The notes under the pieces are model-generated. The model saw nothing but the letters and a program-made list of their open reading frames with translations. It had not been told where the DNA came from and made no database searches. From Cordia subcordata (lineage: Eukaryota; Streptophyta; Magnoliopsida; Boraginales; Cordiaceae), in assembly GCA_028554755.1 (NCBI GenBank), contig JAPTOF010000006.1, positions 11,774,501 to 11,838,500 on the forward strand: a DNA stretch of 64,000 nt, given 5' to 3'. Of the stretch, positions 35,353 through 46,176 are shown in pieces (the first letter of the stretch is position 1; every line of letters begins with the position of its first letter). A program made the translations under genes and the position numbers.

Positions 35353-35740
35353 TGACATTCAAGATTGACAACACCAAGTGTTTGATAAAATGCCAAGGTA
35401 AACTACCATACAAGAATGATACTCAAGATTGACAACACCAAGTGTTTGACAAAATGCCAAGGTAAACTACCATGCAAGAATGACACGTAAGATTGCGCTT
35501 GACACCACCTCACTCGCACATTGCGTCTCAAAGATGCATGCTTACAGGCTGACATTCAAGATTGACAACACCAAGTGTTTGATAAAATGCCAAGGTAAAC
35601 TACCATACAAGAATGATACTCAAGATTGACAACACCAAGTGTTTGACAAAATGCCAAGGTAAACTACCATGCAAGAATGACACGTAAGATTGCGCTTGAC
35701 ACCACCTCACTCTCGCCTGTTGCGCCTTAGCATGCATGCT
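35353..35740. repeat. 197-bp tandem duplication inside the Gypsy-type element
   Basis: TGACATTCAAGATTGACAAC starts at 35353 and again at 35550. Both copies contain two shorter internal repeats (CAACACCAAGTGTTTGA(T/C)AAAATGCC) and end with GCGCTTGACACCACCTCACTC. Confidence 0.85.
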
Positions 35741-37616
35741 TACAGGCTCGAATCGGCTTAAACATCGATTCATCGCGTCTTTATTGTCTTTGCTTACCAC
35801 GGACTCTTCAGCTCAAATTGTAATATAGCTATAGACCCAGGTACTATCCCACAGCAAGAACCGATGGTAATGAATGACCTCAGACGCGGCATAGCGTCAC
35901 ACCTCTCAGCATGACCTTCGCTACCATAGCGTCGTCCCTACTTGGCAGGGTGCCTTTTTTTTTTTTTTTGGTTAGCAACTAAACTAAGCCAAGTGTAATA
36001 TTGTCGTGCCCAAGGTGCTCGTACAAGCGTTAGTAAGCTAGCTGTCATGAGCTTACTAGTGTGATCTCCCTTTTGAGGTTGAAGCTTATTAGACTGTGAT
36101 TCGGTATACCAGGCGTTCGATGTAAGGTCAAGGAGAGCAAGCGTGCAAGAATGGCAGGGGAGTTTAATAGCCACTAGGTGCTCGACAAAATTCCTCAACA
36201 CTAAGGCTCAAGTATTCAGTACAAGCTTGGTAGGATTCTAAAGACTCACTAGGTAAGCAATACGATCTCGAGCTTATTCATGATTAACTACGCTGGCACA
36301 TTTGTGAAAATTTTCACCAAAGATCCCTTCCTATTTACAAATTGGGTTATCTCCATCCGACGAGGGGGGTGCTGTCACGCAACCAGCTCCGAGCGCTACT
36401 GCAGTAAAAATTTGCCTATATATGGTTACATTAATTACCCTACTAAGATTCATTCTTTCATAATGATTAGGAGGTTATCGCAAGCAACATCTTCTGCTTT
36501 ATGGTTAGCAGATAGTTGATTGTTACAAGGCACCAAGGCTGAACCAGTCTTCCGTGCACCAGGCGTTCAACAAAAGTTCTAGGTCACCATAGTTTGACGA
36601 GCTCTTCGAATGGCAAGTGTTTGTCAAAAGTTCCAATCTAGGCGTGCTCATTAAGCGAAAATGTTGACAAAAGTGCTAAACTACCAAGGCCTAGCAAGCA
36701 CACATATAGACTATATGCCAAGAAAGCATAAAGATAAGTATTCATGACACCTCTAATGGTCTTGACCGTCACACTATCAGTGACCAACAAACTGTTCTGA
36801 TTATTAAAATCTAGCCATTACTCTTCTTGTGGAAGTGCATACATCAACCATCTAAGCCAAGATGCTCAGACTAGTTTTACACATATTATCTCCATATCAA
36901 AATTCTTGCTAAAGTTATTTAAATTAAGGTTGCTCATGTAGTAAATTCAATTTTAACGTCATGTATATACTACAAGTGGCATATATGGTGTTGCGTAGAT
37001 ATGTATGACACCTTGTAAGCAAAGATTGCATTACATTACGTGTTTAACATTGTGGAGACATATGTGAAGCCTCCTAGACATGAGTAAGACATATTGCCTA
37101 AGGCACAGATTTTATAACGTTTAGGGTCCAAATAAAGCTTATCATCTAAGTTGAAAGTTTATCATCCGTGAATGAATTGAAGATCACGTGATATATAGGC
37201 GAGGTAGAGCCTGTGTAATGCACGAGAGAGTTGAAACTCATGTCATGGGAAACAAGCTGGGGTTCGTGCAGCACGCTTACAACTTGGAACATATTTAATA
37301 TGCGTGCAAGCCAATGCTCATGTAATGTGTAGGCAAGCTGGAACTCACGTAATACATAGACAAACTAGAGCTTGCATAAGATACTTATGTGCTAACATTT
37401 GTTTATTGTGTAAGGACTAAGTAAGCCCTAAGATGCTAATATATGTAGGGGTGTGTGCATGCACTTCTACCCTTCTAGTAGGTATTTTAATTTATCAGGA
37501 CTAGATTCACAGGGCAACTATCATACAAGTTGTTGGCCATATATAAGAAGTAATTAAGCACCTTACCCACAAGCAAGCGATTCAACATATTCAAAGAAGT
37601 AAACTACCTTTGGGAT

Positions 37617-37760
37617 GATGGAATGTCTAACACTACATTTCATTTAGTAATTATTACTATTCGCATGTAACCATCACTGAGGAAAGCTGATGGAATGTCT
37701 GACACTACATTTCATTTAGTAATTATTACTATTCGCATGTAACCATCACTGAGGAAAGCT
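37617..37760. repeat. 72-bp tandem duplication inside the Gypsy-type element
   Basis: GATGGAATGTCT(A/G)ACACTACA begins at 37617 and 37689, and the two copies are nearly identical to GAGGAAAGCTGA. Confidence 0.9.
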
Positions 37761-38239
37761 GAATACTCAAATAGACAAGACTTTCAACGAATAGTATTGG
37801 AAGATATGACATGTCTTCTAACCCTTTGATATGAGTTGAACACCTTCCTACGTGATAGTTGGTCTTAGTAGTAATCTAGAGGCTTCGTAATCTTTTCCTT
37901 TGCTAGAGGTAAACAAAGACCACACAGTCCTTTGTACGATATTTTACCCAGGTCATTCTTGGCACATGGGTATGTCAGAAGTTAAGACAAGGTTTTTATG
38001 AGTTACACATTGATAAGGTAGATTAGAGAGCTCACCTTGACAAGAAGTATAAGTAAGGGATTCTGTGGGTTTTCTCTTAGTAAGTCTTATAAAAGAGAAT
38101 ACTTAAATGTAGTTGTCTCATAATCATGTTTGAAGCTAAGTTGGTATATCTAATATTTCTTGGACATATTTGGTAGTGTATGGACTTATTCAGCATTAAA
38201 ATTTAATGGACAAATTTATCTGTCATGTAGATACATGCA

Positions 38240-38660
38240 GTGTATGTTATGCCGCCCAGGTATAAAATGTGTCACATAGACAAAAGTGATGCCACATAGG
38301 CATGAATTGTATCGTGTAGACAACGGTGACGCTGCGTAGGCATGTTTTGCGTCGTATAGAGAAAAGTGATGTCTCGTAGGCATAAACTATGTCATGTAGA
38401 CAAAGACGATGTCATGTAGGCATGTTTTGCGTCGCGTAGACAAAAGTGGCGCCGCGTAGGCATAAATCGTGTCCCTAGACAAAGGTGATGCCACGTAGGC
38501 ATGTACAAAAGGTGATGCCGCATAGGCATAAATCGTGTCACGTAGACAAAGGCGATGCCTCTTAGGCATGTTTTATGTCACATAGACAAAAGTGACGCTG
38601 TGTGGGTATGAACTGTGTCATCTAGACGAAGATGATGCTGTGTAGGTATGTTCTTATACA
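38240..38660. repeat. 40-bp tandem array with two alternating unit types
   Basis: About ten units end in ..GTAGGC and start either ATGTTTTGCGTC or ATAAATCGTGTC. The two types alternate in the centre (38340-38560), giving an 80-bp higher-order repeat. One unit near 38500 is shortened. Confidence 0.8.
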
Positions 38661-39317
38661 TAAGTGATGTGGCATTTGAGAGTTGCATATGCAGAAGGTT
38701 GAGCAGTGCCTGTACAATGTGTGAAGGCATACAAGCCTGGTCGTGAGCAAGAAAATCTCATGAAATATGAGGGGATAAGTAAGCCAATTGCATGAGCCAA
38801 GAGCTTACGTATAACAAGCAAGATAAGCTTATTGTATGAGTAGAGCTTTATGCGTAATGCAGCTTAGTTATGAGATAATGGCTTTTGGATCTTTGCTATA
38901 ATTTGATTATTGTGGAAGCAACTTAACTATGTAAACTATCTACTAAGTTCAAACATATAACAAGTAGGGTTTTTGGCTGACACGAATTCAAAATTCTACC
39001 AGAGCAATTAATTGAAACCCCCTATGGGCCTAGCACTAAGAGTTCAAAACAATTATGGAAGTCGTATACTCTGCTTATCAAAATTAAGCTGTAATTTAAC
39101 CATTAATAGAGGCAGTACCTTTCACGCTAAATGGAGTTCCACTTGTTGCACACATCCTCGTGACTTTGGTACGCAGTTGGTGTGCCCCTTGTCCAACCAT
39201 CCTAGTGACTATGTAAGGTCCTCTGTAGTTGGTTGCTATAAAGTTGGTTGCTCTTTGAACTGTCTGACTGTATTATTCTTGCTATAACGTTGCAAGATAT
39301 CCTACTGACAAGCTCTG

Positions 39318-40055
39318 TTATGAGCTCGTTTTTTTCCTTCTGTCTAGGATGTCTTGTTGATAATGAGACATTTGGTTATCCCTTTTCTCAAATGTTTGTC
39401 CAACTTGAAAGGTAGTTGGTTTTACTACGATCGGGATGACCACTTCAGTGCTTTGGCCTCTAATCTCTCTGAATCCGCACCTTGTGGAGAACTTTATCAC
39501 TTGATGATAGGTAGATGGGACAGCCTTCACCTTGTGTATCCATGGTCTTCCATCACAATGGCCTCTACAAAAGAGACTCTGCATAGCTCTCAGCGGTGTT
39601 TCTTTTAATAGGTACTGGTACCCCCGGAATCCTTTGATCAGGGATTCCAATTTAGCAAATCGCCTGAGTACATCAAGGTGTGACCTATCCTATGAGGAAG
39701 GCAAATGTTCCCCTGGCACTTTTTATGAGCTTGAAGGGCCAGTTGCATTGACGCTGGTTACAATAGTAGTTGTTGGTATGGCTGCGTTGGCTGCGGCTGA
39801 CAGGACTCCACCTCTAGAGTCTGATAGGGTATGGAGTCTAATGATTGCATCGGGTCCATCAACTCAATCATCACGGCTTTTCCTTTGTCTCGGGGTGTCT
39901 CGTTCGCCAAAAGGACATTGACCAGATCTAGGTTCTCCTGCCGTACCGCACTCGTTCTCATACGTTGCCAGTTTCTCTTCATAAGCCATTATCTTCACCA
40001 AGATGGTTGGCATATTGCTACCTTCATTAGCACTAATACCAGGATTGGACGTCAT
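39318..40055 (-). pseudogene. gag/pol remnant of the Gypsy-type element
   Basis: Minus-strand fragments follow the primer-binding site: a gag-like start at 40055 (YEEKLATYENE region), a second frame at 39982-39758, and a third at 39650-39318 containing GRPWIHKVKAVPSTYHQ and GFREIRGQ. The third resembles the protease-RT linker of Gypsy polyproteins (as in ..VPSTLHQ..IRGDQ). The frames are separated by stops and shifts, and the order implies a large internal deletion between gag and pol. It is not functional. Confidence 0.6.
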
Positions 40056-40113
40056 GGGGGTTGTTGGTTAAGCGCAAACGTATCGCTCTTAGTCACAGCG
40101 CCCGATTATCGAG

Positions 40114-40131
40114 GCCCCACGGTGGGCGCCA
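40114..40131 (-). other. primer-binding site of the Gypsy-type element
   Basis: TGGCGCCCACCGTGGGGC on the minus strand, three bases inside the 5' LTR (40135-40704). TGGCGCC.. is a common plant Gypsy primer-site start. The tRNA is not assigned. Confidence 0.75.
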
Positions 40132-40134
40132 AAT

Positions 40135-40704
40135 TGTAGAGGATGAATTCTACAATCACGTACAAAGGTTGACTGGGGCTCCGATAACCTGCAAGACCAA
40201 GAGGAAAGGTGAGCGACGTAACCCTTGACACCGGTGTGGTGCCGGCCAAAGGTACTCTGACGCTTAAGTCAGCGTTGAGTTTTAGATAAAACGATGAATT
40301 GTTACACGACGGGTTATGGACGAACCACGAATATGAATATATTGGTATTTTATGTCTGTCTTACCTCCTCTGGCGAGCGGTACTTTTATAGTTCCTTGGG
40401 TGGAAGAGTCCTTTTTCGTTTTAGGTTCCTTCCTGATCGTGTTGTAATGAGTCTCTGCCAGCTACTATGCTCAGCTATATCGTATTTAGATCACGTATAT
40501 CTTTCTTTGTGCATATCTTTGAAGGAGACCAAGCTCATCCCTAATTATAGTCACATTCCAATACTCTAGAAACATAGAGCGAGCAACACATGCTAAGAGT
40601 CTGGGCCTTAACCCTAGCCTTTTCAATACATGGCTCAACAAATTGGGTTTCGGACTAAACATAATATGGACCTTCTTGGATCCTGACAACTTTTGGCCCA
40701 AACA
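40135..40704 (-). repeat. 5' LTR of the Gypsy-type element
   Basis: 570 bp, near-identical to 33620-34194 with roughly 18 substitutions and a short indel near 40257. TATA-like CTATAAAAG on the element strand lies near 40383. Confidence 0.9.
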
Positions 40705-40841
40705 GGAGGGGGAGATGCATTTTAATGGGTTAAGTTTCAAAAAAGATGTATTTGCATTGCTTATTATGTAAAACTCAAGCCTCGTGCACTTCACGTGCTA
40801 ATTCCATTAAAAGTTTTGACGGAAAGTAGAAAAAGGACTAA

Positions 40842-41072
40842 GGGCTCATTTGGATTGGCTTTTTTCAAAAGTATTTTTCTTAACAACTTTTGAAAAACAA
40901 TTTTTTAGAAGTTGAAAATTCTGGCTTCTAAAAAAAAGTTGTATTTGAGTTTTTTTTCAGAGTTTTAGCTTTTTTTCAAATTAAATCAAATAGTTATTGT
41001 AAATTTAATGTAATTTTTTCAAAAAAAAAAAGTGTTTTTTCTTAAAAAAAAAAAACCAATCCAAATAATCTC
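40842..41072. mobile_element. Tourist-like MITE (TAA target duplication)
   Basis: 231 bp. The start GGGCTCATTTGGATTGGCTT and the inverted end AACCAATCCAAATAATCTC are flanked by TAA (40839-40841 and 41073-41075). The interior is close to the 53168 copy (GTATTTGAG..TTTTTTTCAGAGTTT..AAATAGTTATTG). Confidence 0.8.
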
Positions 41073-41114
41073 TAACAATGTCTGTTTTTTTTGTATGAAA
41101 TGAGAATGTCTCAT

Positions 41115-41400
41115 TTATGTTACAGAGCTGCGGTGTGGCCATAATTCACAACCAAGTAACATTAAAAAAAAATATTAATCTAATATAAACCTTCCACATT
41201 CCTGTGATTTTTTTTTTTAAAAAAAGGAAAAGCTAGGAAAATGGATTATCATGTCAATTGCTGAAGCCATGTTTATATCTTTGCTTGGTTGTCTATGCTT
41301 TCGAAGATGGAAAGTAAAGTCGAGAAGTGACATTTCTTGAAAATTTGGAATAGAGAAATAAGAGCCGGTATTTAGGCAAATTATGTACCGTGCATTTATG
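41115..41400 (+). pseudogene. receptor-kinase relic A: transmembrane exon
   Basis: Parallels 43060-43320 and the exon at 56069-56170 of the intact gene (AAAATGGAT(T/C)ATCATGTCA..CTATGCTT..AGATGGAAA). The acceptor has become a poly-T/A tract and the frame ends in an early stop after the basic stop-transfer residues. It is a partial duplicate. Confidence 0.75.
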
Positions 41401-42012
41401 TTACAGAACAAGACATAGGAGGTGGTCATTATAACTTCTTAGATAAGTGATACAAGACCTGGATTAGGATCTTTTCAGTGTAGGTGGAGACCTCAATGGA
41501 ACAAATCAACTAATTATCTGGTGGCAAAGAAATATGAGACTTTCAACAATGCATCTTCACTTAGTGTACCTACGAATTATGATACTAATATCAGGTCTAG
41601 CTATGTTTTAAGTAAGGATAAAAAGTACTTGACATATTCAGTAGACTCAAATATCTCAAAAATAGTATACAATATTGGTCAACGTGGCGTAATCTTGTGA
41701 GGAGATGGAGGAGCAGAATTAGTGCATGTGTACTCCCGGGAGAATCTGATGCCAGATGTGTAAAAGAGATCTTGCTTAACTGTAGAAAAGCTGATGATTG
41801 GTTTGAGCAGAGAAATGGCATCATCTTTGGTGAAAGTTACACATTTGAAGATAACCATAACCTGAGTCTCTTTGATTGTCAGAGAAGGTGTATCTTGAAT
41901 TTGCTCTTGCATTGCACGTGCCTCAATAACTGATGATGGAATTGGTTGTGAAATTTGGGATGGTCGAATGAGCTTTTTCTGTTCTTGTTACAAGTAAAGG
42001 TTAAACGCTAAG

Positions 42013-42872
42013 TGGCAATTGGTATGTTGGAATTAATTTGGACAAGAATGAAATGAACTAAGCAATGGAATAGGATTGGGAATGAAAATGTCATGCTTGG
42101 TATGATTAGGAATGAGGATAGGAATGTATGTACTGATTTCAAATTCATGTGTGTTAGTTAGTATATTATAATATTGTTGGGAATTATTTATATAAAATGA
42201 CAGGATTATCCTTATGTTATAATAATAATAATAATAATAATATAACAATAAAATATTACTAAATACTAGTAATACTAATAATATTATAGAAGATATCTAT
42301 ATTAATACCTTTAATAATAATAATGATGATTATATGTGTGTGTGCTAAGATAACATTACATTTAACAAGTAGCTAGCTTACACTCAGATTATGTCAAGAT
42401 TTAGACAAGGAGCACACATATTCTTAACCCCAAATTCGAATCGAAGTTTTGATAAGTAGAAGAAGATATTCTAGTCAACTTTTTATTTTTATTTTGAATT
42501 AGTTTGGAATTTTTTTATTATTTATCATTATTTTTATGTTTATTTTTATACTTTATTCTCTAGTTGTTATTTTTAATTTTTATTTTATTTTATTTTAAAT
42601 TTTAATTTTTTTTTATAAAAGCCTAACTTTGTAATATATCTTAATTTTTGAAAAGATATTTTAGTTATTTCATAAAAAATTCTGTTCCTGTGAACATGGG
42701 AATGGGCCGTTCTCATATATTTTGGCAAGAATAACTATTCTCATGTTTATGGGAATGGCATTCTCTTGAAAATGAGATTACTTTGTTAATTACTTCTTAC
42801 CAATCATGGGAATCAAAATATAAAGAGGAATGTCATTCTATTCCTAACCCATTCCCCTATATCAATCACTGT
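42013..42872. mobile_element. 860-bp insertion with CTAAG target duplication
   Basis: Flanked by CTAAG (42008-42012 and 42873-42877). Joining the flanks restores the intron 1 sequence of the intact gene (..GTTAGACGTTAAATCTTACCC.. vs ..GTTAAACGCTAAGTCTTATCC..). The ends are imperfect inverted repeats (TGGCAATTGGTATG.. vs ACAGTGATTGATAT.. read inward), both followed by GGAATAGG/GGGAATG motifs. There is no transposase frame, so it is probably a non-autonomous DNA transposon with a 5-bp duplication. Superfamily not assigned. Confidence 0.8.
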
Positions 42873-43372
42873 CTAAGTCTTATCCTATCAATTTCTGAAA
42901 ACGCTTGTGCTTTATGGTAGTTATCAATTGTCATCAAGCATGATTCACATGTTACAAATTTCTGCAAGTATTTCACCAATAGCAGATTTTTGATGGTACA
43001 AATAATCAAACTCTAATTTTGTTGCATCTCAAGTATGAGCTCAGCTACTGCTTCCTATAGTATTATGTTACAGAACTAGAGATGTGGCTATAGTTCACAA
43101 CCAAGTAACATGATAAAAAGATCGATCTAAAATAAACCTTCCACCTTCCTATGATTCTCAATTGATGCAGAGAAAAAGCTATGGAAATGGATCATCATGT
43201 CAGTTGGTGGAGCCACGTTTATATCCTTGCATGGTTGTCCATGCTTTTGGAGATGGAAAATAAAGTTGAGTGGTGATATTTCTTGGGCATCTGGAATTGA
43301 AATAAAATTTCTTCTCACGGGAGTAAATACGAATTTCCTCTCATCTCACATATGTAATTTAAATAAAAAGGG

Positions 43373-44005
43373 GTGAATTTCCTCGTTGGTCCCTTATGTT
43401 TGTTATGAAAAACATTTTGATCTCTTATTTTGGAAAAGGAACATTTTGATTTTTCATTTTACAAAAAAAGACATTCTTACTCCCTAACCAATTTTTCATC
43501 AAATCTTTTACAAAATAAGCATATGAAGCGCACATGGCTCAATTTTTTTACATGAATTTGCAACAAAAATATATATATTTTTTTCAAACTTAACTTATTA
43601 AAATCCACCTCCTCGTACCAAATAAAAAAATGCCCAAAAATGACATGCCCTAAAGGAAATTATTCTTGAGAAGAGCGTTCCAGGACAAGGGTGAAAATAT
43701 TCTTTGTTTCTCTAGTAAAATACCCTCCATTTTAATATTTTTTTGATCGAGTGGGAGGTAGAATTGGGTTTTAATGGGATAAGTTTCAAAAAAGACATAT
43801 TTGCCTTGCTTATTCATGTAAAAGTCGACCCCTGTGCTCTTTAGGTGCACTTCATGTGCTTCTTTTAAAAAATTTAATGTGAAAGTAGAATAGGGACTAA
43901 CAGTGCCCGTCTTCTATAAGAGAAGGGACCAAAATGTTCTGTTTAAAAGACAAGAGACCAAAATCTTTGACAATAAAAATAAGAGACCGATTAAGTAATT
44001 TACCG
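43373..44005. repeat. fold-back repeat in intron of relic B
   Basis: The left arm (GGTGAATTTCCTCGTTGGTCCCTTAT..AACATTTTGAT) and the inverse of the right arm (GGTAAATTACTTAATCGGTCTCTTAT..) are complementary over roughly 80 bp with mismatches. The centre includes a segment (43740-43870) that is also found at the Gypsy insertion site (40705-40830). It is absent from the intact gene's intron. Confidence 0.65.
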
Positions 44006-44981
44006 TATAAAAAATATAGATTCTATATAGATATAGAATTTTGTATCTTTTTCTATCTCTTACAATTCCCATCCTTTTTGCAAATACTCTCACATGTTTT
44101 ATTCAGGTTATAAAGCAAAGCAGAGGATATTATCTGAGCTAGCAGTTGCTACAGGGGTTGCCAAATCTAGTAGCCAAAAAGAGGCCATGAACTATAAGTT
44201 TTTAGCTTTGAAAGCATAATAGCTGCAACAGACAATTTTCTGTATAGCAAATAAGCTAGTCGAGGTTGGTTTTGGACCTGTTTATAAGGTGATTATTGTA
44301 AAATTATCTACTTGAAATTTTTGTGGTGATTTTAACAAAATTTCATCATTTTAGGGCAAGCTTCCTGATGGACTAGCAGCAATAAAGAGACTTTCAACGA
44401 GTTTAAGGCAAGGAGTTGTGGAGTTCAAGAATGAGATTTTACTTGTTGCTAAACTCCAGCATAATAAGCTAGTTAAGCTTCTAGGTTGTTGCATTGAGGA
44501 AGAAGAAAAGATACTAATCTATGAATACATGCCCAACAAAAGCTTGGATCTTTTTTCCTGTTTAGCAAGTTTTCTCCAACACTTTCACCGAATTTTTTCA
44601 ATTTCCACAAAAATAGCTACTTGATACTGTAAGTCAACTATATGCTTCTCATTCGCATTAGGAGACCATAACTAATATTCCTCCCACAGGTCCTTCTAGT
44701 GGGAGTTTCTTAGAATGGAATAAGAGGTTGAGCATTATTGAGGGGATTGCTGGAGATCTTCTTTATCTTCATAAGTATTCAAGACAAAATCATTCTAGAG
44801 ATTTAAAAGCTAGTAATATTTTAGTTGGCAATGAATGGAATCCAAAGATATCGGACTTTGGCTTGGCTAAAATATTCGAGCTGGAGGAATCTGAAGCAAA
44901 CACCAAGAGAGTCGTTGAAACATAGCAAGTGCTTTTGCAATCCACTTATTTTAACAAATCTTCATCCCTCAATAATCACAT

Positions 44982-45326
44982 TGTTGAATGTGGCCCGTAT
45001 TATATAATTAATATGTGTCATTTTCCTTGTAGTATACTGTTTACTTTTCCTAGTAGTATACTATTTCCTTATCCTTGTATAATACGGATTAGGATACTTA
45101 TGTACTATAAATAGAGGCTAGACATTATATTAAGGGCCTTAGGTTCATACCTCTTGTGGTATGTGGGGTAAGAGAGAAACCAAAGTGTTAGCCTTGTAGC
45201 ATTCGTGATCAGTAATATAATTATTCTCTGTTGCCCGTGGACGTAGGCTTCAAAGCCGAACCACGTAATTTCTTGTGTCCGTTATTTCTTCTCGTATTCT
45301 TCGTGTTTGCATGTTTTTCCCCAACA
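44982..45326 (+). repeat. 5' LTR of the Copia element
   Basis: 345 bp with TATAAATAG at 45106-45114 as a likely promoter and repeated CCTTGTAGTATACTGTTT-like units near 45031-45080. Confidence 0.93.
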
Positions 45327-45329
45327 AAC

Positions 45330-45341
45330 TGGTATCAGAGC
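45330..45341 (+). other. primer-binding site (initiator tRNA-Met type)
   Basis: TGGTATCAGAGC, the standard plant Copia primer site complementary to the 3' end of initiator tRNA-Met, starts three bases after the left LTR. Confidence 0.93.
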
Positions 45342-45869
45342 TTAGATATATTCCGCTGCTTAAGGGAAAAAGGAAAAATCAAAACTCACTGTGAAACCAA
45401 AATTTCTCAAACCAAACGGTGCCTAACTAAACAAAGTTCTTTGTTCGGCGAGGAGTGCTCGGTCTTTACGTTGAGCGTTGGTGGTTGGAGTGGAAGCTTG
45501 CATCGGCGGGTCCTGGTTCGTGTTTGGGTTTGAAGAACAAGCGAAGAAGATAGAGTTCGCGTGCTCTTGAGGTTAGTTTTTGGTATTCAGGTATTATTTT
45601 TTGGAAATTGATTCAAGTTTGTAAAGCAGGTTTAGGGTTTGTAGGCTTTGGGTCTTTGGGTTTATTTGGATCGGGCTTGGGTAGTGGCCTTGTCCAATTT
45701 TGGCTAGGCCTTGGGTCTTAGGTTAATTAATTTTTTGTTGGGCTTGGGTTCTAGGCCAGAAAAATAATAAATTTCTTTTTTGGGTTTGGGCTTAGTTTAG
45801 GCCAAAAGAATAAAAAAGAAATTTTTATTTGGGCTTAGATTTAGTCCTGAAACAAAAACAAAAAAAAAC

Positions 45870-46090
45870 TGTTTTGACCTTTGACCGGCGTTGACCAGGG
45901 TTTGACCGGGTTGACTTTGACCGTTGACCATTGACCAAGGATTGACCGAGTTTGACCAAAGCCTTACCCCACGTTTTTCGACGTGCTGAGTCCATTTTTG
46001 GGCTCTGTTTTTCCAGATTCTGCTTTGAAGTACGTGTTTAGGGACGGTGTTGACTTTGACCGGTGTTGACCAAAGTTGACCAGGGGTGTT
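45870..46090 (+). promoter_or_regulatory. cluster of TTGAC(C/T) W-box-like motifs in the Copia leader
   Basis: About fourteen TTGACC/TTGACT motifs in 220 bp of the untranslated leader, plus two copies of a TTTTTCGACGTGCTGA(G/A)TCC segment (45974 and 46099). W boxes (TTGACY) bind WRKY factors in plants. Any function here is inferred; the motif may simply be the unit of an irregular tandem repeat. Confidence 0.5.
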
Positions 46091-46176
46091 CCTAAGGTTT
46101 TTCGACGTGCTGAATCCGTTTTTACGATCCATTGAGCCAAATTCCATCCCAAAGTGTGAGTTTTGAGCAAACGAAG

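Larger units (their letters stand above)
33620..40704 (-). mobile_element. Ty3/Gypsy-type LTR retrotransposon, non-autonomous, with tandem-repeat-filled interior
   Basis: Two direct LTRs (33620-34194 and 40135-40704) begin and end TG..CA on the minus strand and are flanked by the 5-bp duplication GGAGG (33615-33619 and 40705-40709). Directly inside the right LTR is a primer-binding-site-like TGGCGCCCACCGTGGGGC (minus strand, 40114-40131), and inside the left LTR is a purine tract AAAGAGTGGGGGACAAAC (minus, about 34195-34212). The orientation is therefore minus. The 5.9-kb interior has only a gag/pol remnant near 39318-40055 and no recognisable reverse transcriptase, RNase H or integrase. Most of it consists of tandem arrays and low-coding sequence, so it must depend on proteins from another element. 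LTR identity by eye is about 97%. Confidence 0.9.
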
